A DNA stretch of 41,087 nucleotides from Haloarculaceae archaeon (GTDB taxonomy: Archaea > Halobacteriota > Halobacteria > Halobacteriales > Haloarculaceae), in contig JAHENO010000184.1 in assembly GCA_018609945.1 (NCBI GenBank), positions 1 through 41,087 on the forward strand, written 5' to 3'. Below the pieces are notes generated by a model. The model did no database searches. It was given only the letters and a program-made list of their open reading frames with translations, and was not told the DNA's origin. Positions 1 through 9,811 of this stretch are shown here, piece by piece; within the stretch, counting starts at the first letter, position 1, and each line of letters opens with the position of its first letter. The translations under genes were made by a program, and so were the position numbers.

Positions 1-82
1 ACGGCACGGGCACGCGGCGTTCGAGACTCCTCGTGACCCGACGGATGTGGTGTCGCGCCCGGCGAGTTGCGGCGCCCATGCG

Positions 83-1480
83 CTACTCCAGGGCGTTCTT
101 GACGCGGTCGATCCCGTCGGCGACGGCCTGCTGTGGGTCCTTGCTGCCGGCAACGGCCTGTGAGAGTTCCGTTCCCCAGTTCTGAACCGCCTGGGTGGTG
201 CCGGGAACGTTCGGGAATGGCTTGGCGTTGGAGATGATCTCAGCCTGCTGTTCGAAGAAGGTAGGGTTGGACTCGACGACCTCGTCGTCGTCGATGACGT
301 CGCGGGCGGTGGGCGATCCGCCGTTGAGCATCCGCTGTTTGCGAGTGCCGAAGGACTCGGCCCACTCGATAAACCGCCAGGCGGCCTCTGTACGGCCCTC
401 GTCGAGACTCCGGGGGAGTGCCCACGACCAGCCGCCGAGGGGCGGGGAGCTGCCCGCGACCGGTGCGAAGCCCAGATTCTCGCCGGCGTCGGTGTTGCCC
501 GCGAGGATTGGATACAGGACGTGGTAGGTGAACATGCTGAAGGCGTCACCGTTGCCGAGGAACTCCATCGCTTCGGAGAACTTCCACTGTTTGGAGGCCT
601 CCGGTGCGGCATTGTTGAGCATGTCGATGTAGACTTCGAGGGCCTCGACCGCCGTGTCCTCGTGTTCGTCGACCTTGACCTCGCCGTCCGGCGTCGCGAA
701 GGTCCCACCCAGTCCCTGGAAGTAGTTCATGTACTCGTCGTTGATGGGGATGCCCCGCTGGCCCTGCATGGCTGCCCCGTAGAAATCGACCTCACCGTCG
801 TCGTCGGTGTCCCGGGTCAGGAACTTCGCCAGGTCGACGTAGTCCTCTACGGATTCCGGCCGGCCGAAATCACCGTCATACTCGGATTCGAGGTCGGAAT
901 CCTCGAGGACGTCAGTCCGGTACATCATCGCGTGGGCGTAGTGGAAGAAGGGAACGCCGTAGGTGGTATCGTCGTACGTGGCGGTTCCGGACCAGACGGG
1001 GTCGAAGTAGACGTCGGGATCGATGGCGTCACTGTCGGCAATCCTCTCGTCGAGGGGTTGAGTCAATCCCCCTTCGGCGAAGTCGCCGATCCAGTAGATG
1101 TCCTGGATTGCGACGTCGAAGTCGGGGTCGTCGGACTGCAACTGCGTCGGGATTTTTTCCTGGAGTGTTTCGTAGGAATCAGTCGTCATTTCGGCCGTGA
1201 TGCCCGTCTCCTCCTCGAAATCCTCGAGGAGGGGTTCGAGGGCGGCTGTGTCGGGAACGTTCTCCTGGACGATGGTTATCGAGTCGGGCATCTCGACGCT
1301 GCCGCCGTCGCCGGCGCTGGCCCCGTTGCCGCTGCAACCGGCGAGGCCCGTCAGCCCGGCCACCCCCAACGCGCCGGCCGATTTGAGCATCTGCCGACGG
1401 CTCCGGGGCACCCGCGAGCCCAGCCGCCGTGGTTCCGTCTCCGGTTCCTCCCGTGCCAGTGAATCGCCTCTCTCACTCAT
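83..1480 (-). CDS. ABC transporter extracellular solute-binding protein (family 1 type), Tat/lipobox signal
   Basis: 465 aa ORF; N-terminal SRRQMLKSAGALGVAGLTGLAGCSG (RR motif plus lipobox Cys); SBP-like body (TAALEPLLEDFEEETGI..., GGWSWALPRS). Confidence 0.88.
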   Translation of the reverse strand: MSERGDSLAREEPETEPRRLGSRVPRSRRQMLKSAGALGVAGLTGLAGCSGNGASAGDGGSVEMPDSITIVQENVPDTAALEPLLEDFEEETGITAEMTTDSYETLQEKIPTQLQSDDPDFDVAIQDIYWIGDFAEGGLTQPLDERIADSDAIDPDVYFDPVWSGTATYDDTTYGVPFFHYAHAMMYRTDVLEDSDLESEYDGDFGRPESVEDYVDLAKFLTRDTDDDGEVDFYGAAMQGQRGIPINDEYMNYFQGLGGTFATPDGEVKVDEHEDTAVEALEVYIDMLNNAAPEASKQWKFSEAMEFLGNGDAFSMFTYHVLYPILAGNTDAGENLGFAPVAGSSPPLGGWSWALPRSLDEGRTEAAWRFIEWAESFGTRKQRMLNGGSPTARDVIDDDEVVESNPTFFEQQAEIISNAKPFPNVPGTTQAVQNWGTELSQAVAGSKDPQQAVADGIDRVKNALE

Positions 1481-1702
1481 TGTATGACCCTCTGGCGGTG
1501 TCGATAGTGGCGTCCGGGTATGAGGAATGAAGGCAGTCTTAATAAAACCTTGGTGAGTGTGTGGGATGTTGACACGAGCCAGTCCGTTGCCGGATGGCTG
1601 TCACCGATAGCCGTCAGAATCTGCCAGGAAGGCAGCGCGATACGCCACGTCAGCGGGAGCGTCCGAAGTTTTATTTTCGGTTTCCTCGAATTGGCTCCTC
1701 GT

Positions 1703-2482
1703 ATGTCAGTCATGGAGAGACTGCGCCTGGACGGGCAGACAGCCATCGTGACCGGAGCGAGCAGGGGCATCGGCCGAGCTATCGCCGACGGCATGGCCGA
1801 GGTCGGTGCGAACGTCGTCGTCGCGAACCGCAGCGAAGAGCCCGGGAGGCAGGCCGCCGCGGAACTCGCAGACGAGCACGGCGTCGAGACGCGCTGGATC
1901 GAAACCGACGTCGCCGACGAGGCGTCGGTCAGGAAAATGATCGACGAGACCGTCGATACCTTCGGAACAGTCGACGTGCTGGTCAACAACGCGGGCGTCG
2001 TCTCGTTGCACCCGGCCGAGGACATGCCGACAGACGATTTCGAGCGGATCATCGAGGTCAACCTCACTGGCGCGTTCCTCTGTAGCAAGTACGCGGCCCG
2101 GGAGATGAAAGACAGCGGTGGGGGCAGCATCGTCAACATCTCCTCGATGTCTGGCAAGATCGCCAACTACCCCCAGGGCGAGTCCCACTACTGCGCCTCG
2201 AAGTCCGGCCTCGACGGGTACATGACGCAGGTCGCTTCCGAGTGGGCCGAGTACGGCATCCGCGTCAACAACATCAGCCCGGGGTACATCCTGACGGACC
2301 TCAACCGCGAGTACGTGGAGGCCAACCCGGAGATGGCCGAGACGTGGAAGGCCAACATGGTGATGGACGAGTTCGGCACACCGGAAGACATCGCACCGCT
2401 GGCGGTCTACCTCGCCTCCGACGCTGCTTCCTACGTCACCGGCGAGGACATCGTAATCGACGGCGGATACACGGTCAGGTGA
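1703..2482 (+). CDS. Short-chain dehydrogenase/reductase (SDR)
   Basis: TGASRGIGRAIA, NNAG, YCASKSG motifs, C-terminal ASYVTGEDIVIDGGYTVR; start MSVMERL at 1703 preferred over the upstream extension in the ORF track. Confidence 0.93.
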   Translation: MSVMERLRLDGQTAIVTGASRGIGRAIADGMAEVGANVVVANRSEEPGRQAAAELADEHGVETRWIETDVADEASVRKMIDETVDTFGTVDVLVNNAGVVSLHPAEDMPTDDFERIIEVNLTGAFLCSKYAAREMKDSGGGSIVNISSMSGKIANYPQGESHYCASKSGLDGYMTQVASEWAEYGIRVNNISPGYILTDLNREYVEANPEMAETWKANMVMDEFGTPEDIAPLAVYLASDAASYVTGEDIVIDGGYTVR

Positions 2483-2515
2483 GTCACCAGCGTCGGTGTA
2501 AAACTGGCCGCTGGG

Positions 2516-3274
2516 TTACCCGCCAAGGTCGTCGATAAGGGTGACCTCAAGATCTGCGAGGCGCTCGCGGAGGTCAGACGGGACGTCCGCGTCGGTGACC
2601 ACCGAGTCCAAAGCCGAGAGGTCGCAGAACCGAACTAGGCTGTGGCTGTCGAACTTCGTCCGGTCGGCGACGGCGACGACTCGCTTGCTGCTCGTGACGA
2701 GCAACTCTTTGATGCGCGCGGCGTCGTGGTAGGCCGTCGTCAGCCCGGTTTCGTCGATGCCCTCTAGCCCCACGAACGCGAGGTCGAAGTTCAGCCGCTC
2801 GATGGCTCGCTCGGCCAGCCTCCCGGTCAATCGCTGTTGGTCCATCTCGAACTTGCCGCCCGTCAGCCTGACCTCGGCAGCCGTCTCCCCGAGTTCGTAG
2901 GCGATGATCGGGTGGACGGTCACTGCGGTGAACGATAGGTCCTCCGGGACGCGGCGGCTCACTTCGAGGGTCGTCGAGCCCGAGTCGAAGGCCACCATCT
3001 GTCCCTCGTGGATTTCCTCCACGGCCCGTTCCGCGATGGCTTGCTTGGCGTCCTGGTTGCGGACGGAGCGGTTCTGGTATTCGGTGACACGGTTGACGAC
3101 CGGCATCGCACCGCCGTGGGTCCGCTCGATGCGGTTTTGTTCGTCCAGTTCGTCGAGATCCCGCCGTATCGTCGTCTCCGAGACGTCGAGTTCCGCCGAG
3201 AGGTCCTCCACACGACACCCATCCCGGGCGGTGACGAGTTCGACCAGCCGCCGTTTCCGCTCTTCGGGCAGCAT
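2516..3274 (-). CDS. DeoR/GlpR-family transcriptional regulator
   Basis: N-terminal MLPEERKRRLVELVTARDGCRVEDLSAELDVSETTIRRDLDELDEQ HTH and DeoR sensor domain (DSGSTTLEVSR, AVADRTKF); start at MLPEER. Confidence 0.92.
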   Translation of the reverse strand: MLPEERKRRLVELVTARDGCRVEDLSAELDVSETTIRRDLDELDEQNRIERTHGGAMPVVNRVTEYQNRSVRNQDAKQAIAERAVEEIHEGQMVAFDSGSTTLEVSRRVPEDLSFTAVTVHPIIAYELGETAAEVRLTGGKFEMDQQRLTGRLAERAIERLNFDLAFVGLEGIDETGLTTAYHDAARIKELLVTSSKRVVAVADRTKFDSHSLVRFCDLSALDSVVTDADVPSDLRERLADLEVTLIDDLGG

Positions 3275-3377
3275 CCTTTCCGTATGGAAAGCCGCAAACT
3301 CACATATTCCTTTCCCCCGTCGGGGTCTTTCCGGCCATGGCGTGACATCCCACCGCCACTGTCCTGACCGGCGGTAC

Positions 3378-3385
3378 ATTTATAT
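3378..3385 (+). promoter_or_regulatory. Putative TATA box upstream of the FGGY kinase
   Basis: ATTTATAT about 30 nt upstream of the start region; spacing fits an archaeal promoter. Confidence 0.5.
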
Positions 3386-3411
3386 GCCACTCACAAGCAG
3401 GAATTCTCACG

Positions 3412-4926
3412 GTGGTCCGTTCCATGTTCATCGGCATCGACACAGGTCACACGAACGTGACGGCTGTGGCGTTCGACGCGGACTGGTCGGCAGCTGCCGA
3501 ACACGCCATCGAGGCGGGGATGGAACAGCCCGCGGACGGGTGGCTCGCCATCCCCATCCAGGAGCGCTGGGACGCCGTCCTCGAGTGTCTGCGCGGGGTG
3601 AGGAACCGGATCGACGAGCCAGTCCGGGGGATCGGCCTGGCTGGCGCAGGCGGGGGTCTCTACCCACTCGACGCCGACGGCCGGCCCGTCAGGGACGGCA
3701 TCCCGGCACTGGACGAGCGCACCCGGGGTGGGCTGTTCGACCGCTGGAAGGAGGACGGAACGCGACGGCAGGTCTCGGAGATAACGGGTATCCCATTGCC
3801 ACCCGGTGGTGCACTCGCTACCCTCCGGTGGCTCAAGGAGAACGAACCCGACAACTACGAGGCCATCGAGCACGTGCTCAACCACAAGGACGCCGTCCGG
3901 TACAAGCTCACCGGGGAGCTGGCCAACGAAATCAGCGACGCCTGCTTCAGCTTCACCAACTACCGCACACAGACCTACGACGACGAACTGTTCGAGCTGG
4001 CCCGCGTGGTCGACAAGAGCGACGCCTTGCCGGAGCTTCTCCCGAACACCTACGACATTGCCGGCCACACGACCGCGGAGGTCGAACGGGCGACCGGGAT
4101 TCCGGAGGGCACTCCGGTCGTCGCGGGCGGCCACGACGCCTGCGCGAACACACTGGGTGTGGGCGCACTGGGTGCCAATACCGTCACCACGGCGGGTGGA
4201 ACGTGGTCGCTGTCGACGATGGCCATCGAGGACCCGGCGGTCGACCTGGACCGGTGGTGTTGCGAGGGCTTCCTCGAAGCGGGCAGCTACATGCTGGAGA
4301 TATCGATGCCGACGGGAACCATCTCGCTAGACTGGTTCGTAGAGGAGTTTTGCGAGCCGGAGCGTCGGCGAGCTGAGCGCGAGGACAGGAGTGTCTGGGA
4401 CGTCATCGAGGAGTCTATCGAGGACATCGAGACGAACGCGTTGTTCCACCCCTTCCTGTTCGGCAACCCGTGGGGTTACATGTACAAGGACACGGCGTCG
4501 GGGAGTTTTACGGGGCTGCGTCCCTCCGATGGCCGCGTCGAGATGCTCCGGGCAGTCTACGAAGCCATCGCCTTTATGCACCGCTGGCAGGTCGACCTCT
4601 TCGACGAGGCTTTCGGAGTCGAGGAGGTCCGGTTTACCGGTGGCGCGGCCCGCAGTGATTTCTGGGCAGGCATGTTCGCCGACGTCATGGACAAACCGGT
4701 CGTGACCACGGCGGTCGACGAGTCTGGCTGTCTCGGCGCGGCACTGCTCGCAGCAATCGGCGTCGGCGAACTCAACGACCTCGCCGGCGCTGCCGATGTC
4801 GTGACGATCGAGGAAACATACCGGCCCGACGAACTCGACTACGACCCGAAGTATTGCACCTTCCGGGCGCTGACCGACCCTCTCACGGCCGTCTGGGACG
4901 CCCATCGTGATCTCCGGAACCACTGA
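3412..4926 (+). CDS. FGGY-family carbohydrate kinase (xylulokinase-like)
   Basis: GIDTGHTNVTAVAFD, VAGGHDACANTLGVGALGANTVTTAGGTWS, VRFTGGAARSDFWAGMFADVMDKPV; GTG at 3412 or ATG at 3424. Confidence 0.9.
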   Translation: MVRSMFIGIDTGHTNVTAVAFDADWSAAAEHAIEAGMEQPADGWLAIPIQERWDAVLECLRGVRNRIDEPVRGIGLAGAGGGLYPLDADGRPVRDGIPALDERTRGGLFDRWKEDGTRRQVSEITGIPLPPGGALATLRWLKENEPDNYEAIEHVLNHKDAVRYKLTGELANEISDACFSFTNYRTQTYDDELFELARVVDKSDALPELLPNTYDIAGHTTAEVERATGIPEGTPVVAGGHDACANTLGVGALGANTVTTAGGTWSLSTMAIEDPAVDLDRWCCEGFLEAGSYMLEISMPTGTISLDWFVEEFCEPERRRAEREDRSVWDVIEESIEDIETNALFHPFLFGNPWGYMYKDTASGSFTGLRPSDGRVEMLRAVYEAIAFMHRWQVDLFDEAFGVEEVRFTGGAARSDFWAGMFADVMDKPVVTTAVDESGCLGAALLAAIGVGELNDLAGAADVVTIEETYRPDELDYDPKYCTFRALTDPLTAVWDAHRDLRNH

Positions 4927-5386
4927 CTGATATTCCAGTATCCCGATTGACCACTCTACTCACAGACCCGGTAGCCACACTCATCGCGCCCGAAGCCTCT
5001 ACCGCAGAGATGAAATATTTTTTTATTGACTTAATTCAAAAATATATAAACGGAAATATACTGCAGTATCTAAGCCCACCCCCACCATTCGACGGCCCCG
5101 GATTGCCTATAAAAAATAATGATGGTCTGAATAGTCGTGAATTCTACATCTTGTGAGTGAGTTTGTCTTCTATAATTTTATTTTATATATGCAGAAATAT
5201 AACTACGACTTTCGAATATCGCGCGTAAGGTTACACTCATAGGAATGTAATACGAATCGTGAACAGTGAGTCAGAGAGATGCGTGATTCTTCTTGCGGGT
5301 ATAACCGCCAACCACGTTTCAATTCGGTAATTTACACTCGCAATCTCGACGGCACAGTTACTATCTGGATTCCTCCTCTCGGGAGC

Positions 5387-5395
5387 TTTATTATT
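5387..5395 (+). promoter_or_regulatory. Putative TATA box for the aldolase gene
   Basis: TTTATTATT about 25 nt upstream of ATG 5417; fits a leaderless transcript. Confidence 0.5.
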
Positions 5396-5416
5396 CGGGG
5401 CCACGAGCCACCGGCC

Positions 5417-6199
5417 ATGACGCTGGATACGACCGACGGCGTGATCGTCGCACTGGACCACGGCCTCCACTGGGGCGTCTTCGAGGGGTTCGCGGACATC
5501 GAATCCACGCTCCGATCCGTCCTGGCGGGTGAGCCCGACGGCGTGCTGGCGAGCGTGTCGATACTCCGCCAGTACGGGGACCTCCTCGCGGAGTATCCAG
5601 GCGTGACGCAAGTGGGCACGCTGGATCTGCTCTACGACTCGACCGTCCCCGGGGAGCGTGCCGACGACGAAATCCACGTCCAGGCGTTCGATGTCGAGGC
5701 CGCAAAACGGGTCGGCGCCGACGCCGTGAAGGTCTGTGTCGTCTACGGTCGCGAGGACCCCGCGGTTCTGGCGAACAACGCAACCTTCGCGGCTGACGTA
5801 GCCGAGACGGCCCGACACCACGGACTCTCCCCCGTCCTGGAACCCGTGCTGTGGGGCGACCGAATCGAGAACGACACGGACCCGGAACTGATCGAACACG
5901 CCGCTCGCCTCGCGGTCGAACTCGGTGCCGACGTCCTGAAACTATACAATCCCGGCCCGGCAAAACTCTCCGAGATCGTCGACCACGCCCCGTGTCCGGT
6001 CTACGTCGCGGGCGGCCCGGGCGGCGAGAGCGACCGTTCGGTACTGGAGACGACGGCCGGCGCTGTGGAGGCGGGTGCGTCAGGGGTCATCTACGGCCGC
6101 AAGGTCTGGCAACACGACGACCCCGCGGGGATGGTCGAGGCTCTCGACGCTGTCGTCAACGACGGCGCCGCGGTCGTGGACGCGCTGGAGTACCTGTAG
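5417..6199 (+). CDS. Class I aldolase family protein (FbaB/DeoC/LacD/LsrF-like)
   Basis: VALDHG, GADAVKVCVVYG, GADVLKLYNPG, CPVYVAGGPGG, GASGVIYGRKVWQHDDPAGMVEAL; start ATG 5417. Confidence 0.85.
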   Translation: MTLDTTDGVIVALDHGLHWGVFEGFADIESTLRSVLAGEPDGVLASVSILRQYGDLLAEYPGVTQVGTLDLLYDSTVPGERADDEIHVQAFDVEAAKRVGADAVKVCVVYGREDPAVLANNATFAADVAETARHHGLSPVLEPVLWGDRIENDTDPELIEHAARLAVELGADVLKLYNPGPAKLSEIVDHAPCPVYVAGGPGGESDRSVLETTAGAVEAGASGVIYGRKVWQHDDPAGMVEALDAVVNDGAAVVDALEYL

Positions 6200-6349
6200 A
6201 GTCCAGCGGCGCCGTCGGTCCGGGTCCGCGGCGTACCTGTCCCCAACGGTCGTAGTCTACCATCCAGTCGGCTATCCTTTCTAGGGTTGCCTCCTCGTCC
6301 CTGCCAAGATCGACAGCGTCGGTGGCTGTCGATCCGACCTCGGAGGGAT

Positions 6350-8398
6350 TTACCAATCTTCGATGTTCCTGGCGAAGTCGTAGCCGTCTTTCACTGCGTC
6401 CGCGAGTTCACCAGGTGTCTTCGCGTCCCCCAGAACGACGGTCTTCACGCCGGCGTCCCAGAGGTCGTTCGCGAGTTCGTCGTTGGATTCGTACCCCACG
6501 GCACTCACGATCTTGTCGCACGGAACGGATTCGTCTCGCCCATCTGTCTGGAAGATCAATTGCCCGTCGTCCACTCGTCCGGGAGTCGCGTCCGTGTAAA
6601 TCGTGACGCTATCCTCCACAGATTCGATGGGGAGGTTCTCCTGTCCCTCGAGTTTCTCGCGCAGATGCATCATGTAGATTGGCTCTGCGTCCGTCGCAAT
6701 GTCCGAGTCCATCGCGAGCATGACGACATCGTTGCCGTTCTCGATGAGATGCAACGCAGTCTCACACCCGACGGTTCCACCGCCGATCACGACCACGTTC
6801 TCGTTTGCGGACACGTCCACGGCACCACCGAGCACGTCATCCGCAGAGACCCCCGGGCCACTGCCCGGAATATCGGGAAGGCTGGGACTGGATCCGGTAG
6901 CCACAGCAACCACATCAGGGTCCGTCGCCGTCACGTCGTCAACAGTAGCTTGCGTGCCGAGCCTGACGTCTATTCCGTCCGTCTGGGCAACTTTCCGCCG
7001 TTCCCACTCCATGAAGTCCTCGAGGGTATCCTTCTCGGGTGGCACACTGTGAACCAACAGGTGGCCGCCCAGCACCTCGTTTTCCTCGAACAGCGTGACG
7101 CTGTTCCCTCTCCCGGCCGACCGCCAGGCTGCTTCCATCCCGGCTGGACCGCCACCGACGACAGCCACATCCAGCGGCTCGTCCACGGGACCGAGGTCGT
7201 CGCCGTACCTGATTTCCCTGCCCATCACGGGATTGACCGTACAGGCAGCGGGTTTGTCCTCGAACAATCGCTGGGTACAGTAGTTACAGGAAATGCAGGG
7301 CCGTATCTCGTCCAGCCGCCCGTCCCGACTCTTCTTGGGCCACTCCGGATCGGCCAACAGCGTTCGAGCCATCGCCACCATGTCCGCCTGCCCGTCCTGT
7401 AGAATCCGCTCGGCGGTCTCCGGTGTGCGGATCTTGCCGACGCCGCTGACTGGAACGTCGACGGCATCCCGAACGGCCTCCGCGTGATGGATCCTGTAGG
7501 CCTCCTCCTGTGCCCACGGGTAGAAAATCGTCGGCATCACCTCGTAGATCCCGGCAGTGATATCGAACCAGTCTATTCCCTCGGTTTCGAGTTCCTTGCA
7601 GATCTCGACTCCGTCCTCCAAGTGGTATCCCTCCTCGATGTACTCCTCGACAGTGATCCGTAGCGCGACCGGGTAATCGTCCCCGACCTTCTCTCTGACG
7701 TTCCTGATGACCTCCCTGGGGAACCGCAGGCGGTTCTCGAAGGAGCCACCGTACTTGTCACCCCGCTTGTTGGTGTACGGTGACATGAACTGCTCGATCA
7801 GGTAGCCGTGTGCCCCGTGCAACATGACGCCGGAGAACCCGGCCCGCTTGACCCGTTCGGCCGCGTCGCCGAACCGCTCGACCATTTCCTCGACTTCCTC
7901 CGTCTCCATCGCCCTGGGCTCGTTCCGCATGAACTTCTCGGTCACCTCAGACGCGGAGATCGGCTTCCGATCGGCCACGTCGGGTTCCTGGTTCGCGTCC
8001 AAGAAGTGTGGCGCCATCTGCCGACCAGCGTGATGGATCTGGACGAACGTTTTGACACCGTAGGATTGCATCTCGTCGTTCAACGCCGCCCAGCCGGGGA
8101 TGTGCCTGTCGTAGGATATGTTCTTCTGGTTGACGGGACTCTTGCAGGTATCCCAGTCGACGGCAGACGCACCGACGACGATGGTCCCGACACCACCCTT
8201 CGCTCGTTCCATGTAGTACTCGATCAACCGCTCGTTGATCTCGCCCTCGGTGTACCCCGAGAGGTTCGTCTGCATCGGCGCCTGGACGATCCTGTTCTTC
8301 GCCCTGATGTCACCGATCTCGACTGGCGAAAACATCTTCTCGAACCCGCCACTCCCGTACCCCTCTGTCCCGGATCCAATTTCACTGTTTTTTGCCAT
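6350..8398 (-). CDS. Old yellow enzyme / 2,4-dienoyl-CoA reductase-like FMN/[4Fe-4S]/FAD oxidoreductase
   Basis: N-terminal OYE barrel (FSPVEIGDIRAKNRIVQAPM, GVMLHGAHGYLIEQFMSPYTNKRGDKYGGSFENR), CISCNYCTQRL..CTVNP Fe-S region, VAVVGGGPAGMEAAWRSAGRG dinucleotide fold; start at MAKNSE. Confidence 0.9.
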   Translation of the reverse strand: MAKNSEIGSGTEGYGSGGFEKMFSPVEIGDIRAKNRIVQAPMQTNLSGYTEGEINERLIEYYMERAKGGVGTIVVGASAVDWDTCKSPVNQKNISYDRHIPGWAALNDEMQSYGVKTFVQIHHAGRQMAPHFLDANQEPDVADRKPISASEVTEKFMRNEPRAMETEEVEEMVERFGDAAERVKRAGFSGVMLHGAHGYLIEQFMSPYTNKRGDKYGGSFENRLRFPREVIRNVREKVGDDYPVALRITVEEYIEEGYHLEDGVEICKELETEGIDWFDITAGIYEVMPTIFYPWAQEEAYRIHHAEAVRDAVDVPVSGVGKIRTPETAERILQDGQADMVAMARTLLADPEWPKKSRDGRLDEIRPCISCNYCTQRLFEDKPAACTVNPVMGREIRYGDDLGPVDEPLDVAVVGGGPAGMEAAWRSAGRGNSVTLFEENEVLGGHLLVHSVPPEKDTLEDFMEWERRKVAQTDGIDVRLGTQATVDDVTATDPDVVAVATGSSPSLPDIPGSGPGVSADDVLGGAVDVSANENVVVIGGGTVGCETALHLIENGNDVVMLAMDSDIATDAEPIYMMHLREKLEGQENLPIESVEDSVTIYTDATPGRVDDGQLIFQTDGRDESVPCDKIVSAVGYESNDELANDLWDAGVKTVVLGDAKTPGELADAVKDGYDFARNIEDW

Positions 8399-8516
8399 CG
8401 TCTTGCCTCCTGTGCAACGGGATACCAAACGCTATTAAATTTTGTGGCGAGGCTGGCCGTTCGAGACGATCCGGGTCGTTTTTTCCCTGACGGTGCTCGA
8501 TTACCGAGCCGACCAA

Positions 8517-8527
8517 AATATTAAATA
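8517..8527 (+). promoter_or_regulatory. Putative TATA box for the PEP-hydrolase-like gene
   Basis: AATATTAAATA about 30-39 nt upstream of ATG 8556. Confidence 0.5.
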
Positions 8528-8555
8528 AGGGTTCGGTTCTCGGTAAGAGTTGGAT

Positions 8556-9389
8556 ATGAAGTACAGCAGAGACGAAACCCTCGAACGGCTCCGGTCGACA
8601 GTGGAGAACGGCGAACCGATCATCGGCGCGGGCGCCGGCACCGGGATGTCGGCGAAGTTCGCAGAGCGCGGGGGTGTCGACCTCCTGATCATCTACAACT
8701 CCGGGCGCTACCGGATGAACGGCCGGGGGTCGCTTGCTGGCCTCCTTCCCTACGGCGACGCCAACGAGATCGTCCTCGATATGGGCCACCAGGTGCTCCC
8801 GGTCGTCGAGGACACGCCCGTCCTCGCGGGGGTCAACGGCACCGATCCCTTCCGCGAGATGGAGGTGTTCATCTCCGAGCTGAAAACTCGCGGGTTCTCC
8901 GGGGTGCAGAACTTCCCGACGGTCGGCATCTTCGATGAGGATTCGACGTTCCGGGCGAACATCGAGGAGACCGGGATGGGCTACGACGAGGAAGTCGACA
9001 TGATCCAGGAGGCCAGCGAGCAGGGGATGCTCACCTGTCCGTACGTCTTCACCGAGGAAGAGGCCCGCGAGATGACCGAGGCCGGTGCCGACGTCGTCGT
9101 CTCGCACATGGGCCTGACAACCTCGGGGGACATCGGTGCCCAGACCGCGCTGGATCTGGAGACGGCCGCCGAACGTGTCCAGGCCCACCACGACGCCGTC
9201 AAGGAGGTCAACGACGACGCGCTGGTCATCTGTCACGGCGGCCCCATTGCCTGGCCCGAGGACGCCCAGTACGTCCTCGACAACACCGAGGGCGTCGTTG
9301 GCTTCTTCGGCGCCTCCAGCCTCGAACGGCTTCCCACCGAGGAAGCGATCGAGAATCAGGCACGCGAATTCAAGGCCATGGACCTATGA
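8556..9389 (+). CDS. Phosphoenolpyruvate hydrolase family / TIM-barrel signal-transduction-like protein (homologous to the Tm-1 C-terminal half)
   Basis: PIIGAGAGTGMSAKFAERGGVDLLIIYNSGRYRMNGRGSLAGLLPYGDAN...GVQNFPTVGIFDE typical of this family. Confidence 0.85.
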   Translation: MKYSRDETLERLRSTVENGEPIIGAGAGTGMSAKFAERGGVDLLIIYNSGRYRMNGRGSLAGLLPYGDANEIVLDMGHQVLPVVEDTPVLAGVNGTDPFREMEVFISELKTRGFSGVQNFPTVGIFDEDSTFRANIEETGMGYDEEVDMIQEASEQGMLTCPYVFTEEEAREMTEAGADVVVSHMGLTTSGDIGAQTALDLETAAERVQAHHDAVKEVNDDALVICHGGPIAWPEDAQYVLDNTEGVVGFFGASSLERLPTEEAIENQAREFKAMDL

Positions 9390-9808
9390 GCGAGTACTTC
9401 GTCGAACCCGAAGATGTCGAGACCCAGGTGTTCGACTGGGGCATGCTGAAGTGGCAGAGCACGCCCGAAGTGACCGGTGGCGAGCGGTTCAGTGCCGGCG
9501 TCGTCAGACTCGAACCCGGCAAGGGACACGAACGGCACACCCACCCCGACAGCGACGAAATCCTCTACGTGATCAGCGGCGAGGGCAAGCAGGAGGTCGC
9601 CGACGAGACTCGCGAGATCGAGGCCGGCGACATGGTCTTCGTCCCCGAGGGCGTCGAACACGGCACCTGGAACACCGGCTGGGAGACGCTGGTCCTCCTG
9701 GCCGTCTACGCCCCGCCCGGACCCGAGGAAGTGCTCGCCGACCTGCCCGGATGTGAAATCGTCCCGCCCGGCGAACTCCCCACGGACGAGGCGACCGGAG
9801 GTGACTGA
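9386..9808 (+). CDS. Cupin-domain protein
   Basis: RLEPGKGHERHTHPDSDEILYVISGEGKQEV...GDMVFVPEGVEHGTWN double-stranded beta-helix motifs; 4-nt overlap with the upstream gene. Confidence 0.9.
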   Translation: MSEYFVEPEDVETQVFDWGMLKWQSTPEVTGGERFSAGVVRLEPGKGHERHTHPDSDEILYVISGEGKQEVADETREIEAGDMVFVPEGVEHGTWNTGWETLVLLAVYAPPGPEEVLADLPGCEIVPPGELPTDEATGGD

Positions 9809-9811
9809 CTG

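Noticed and set aside
521-1462. Long antisense ORFs (e.g. 521-1462 +, 9356-11191 -, 32936-34444 -, 35362-36990 -, 39201-40226 +)
   Set aside because: They mirror well-supported genes on the opposite strand, have low-complexity or Arg/Val/Asp-rich translations and no recognisable domains; typical shadow ORFs in GC-rich DNA.
1520-1702. N-terminal extension of the SDR ORF
   Set aside because: The extension lacks homology-like content and contains a likely TATA region (GTTTTATTTT about 1668-1677); ATG 1703 is the better start.
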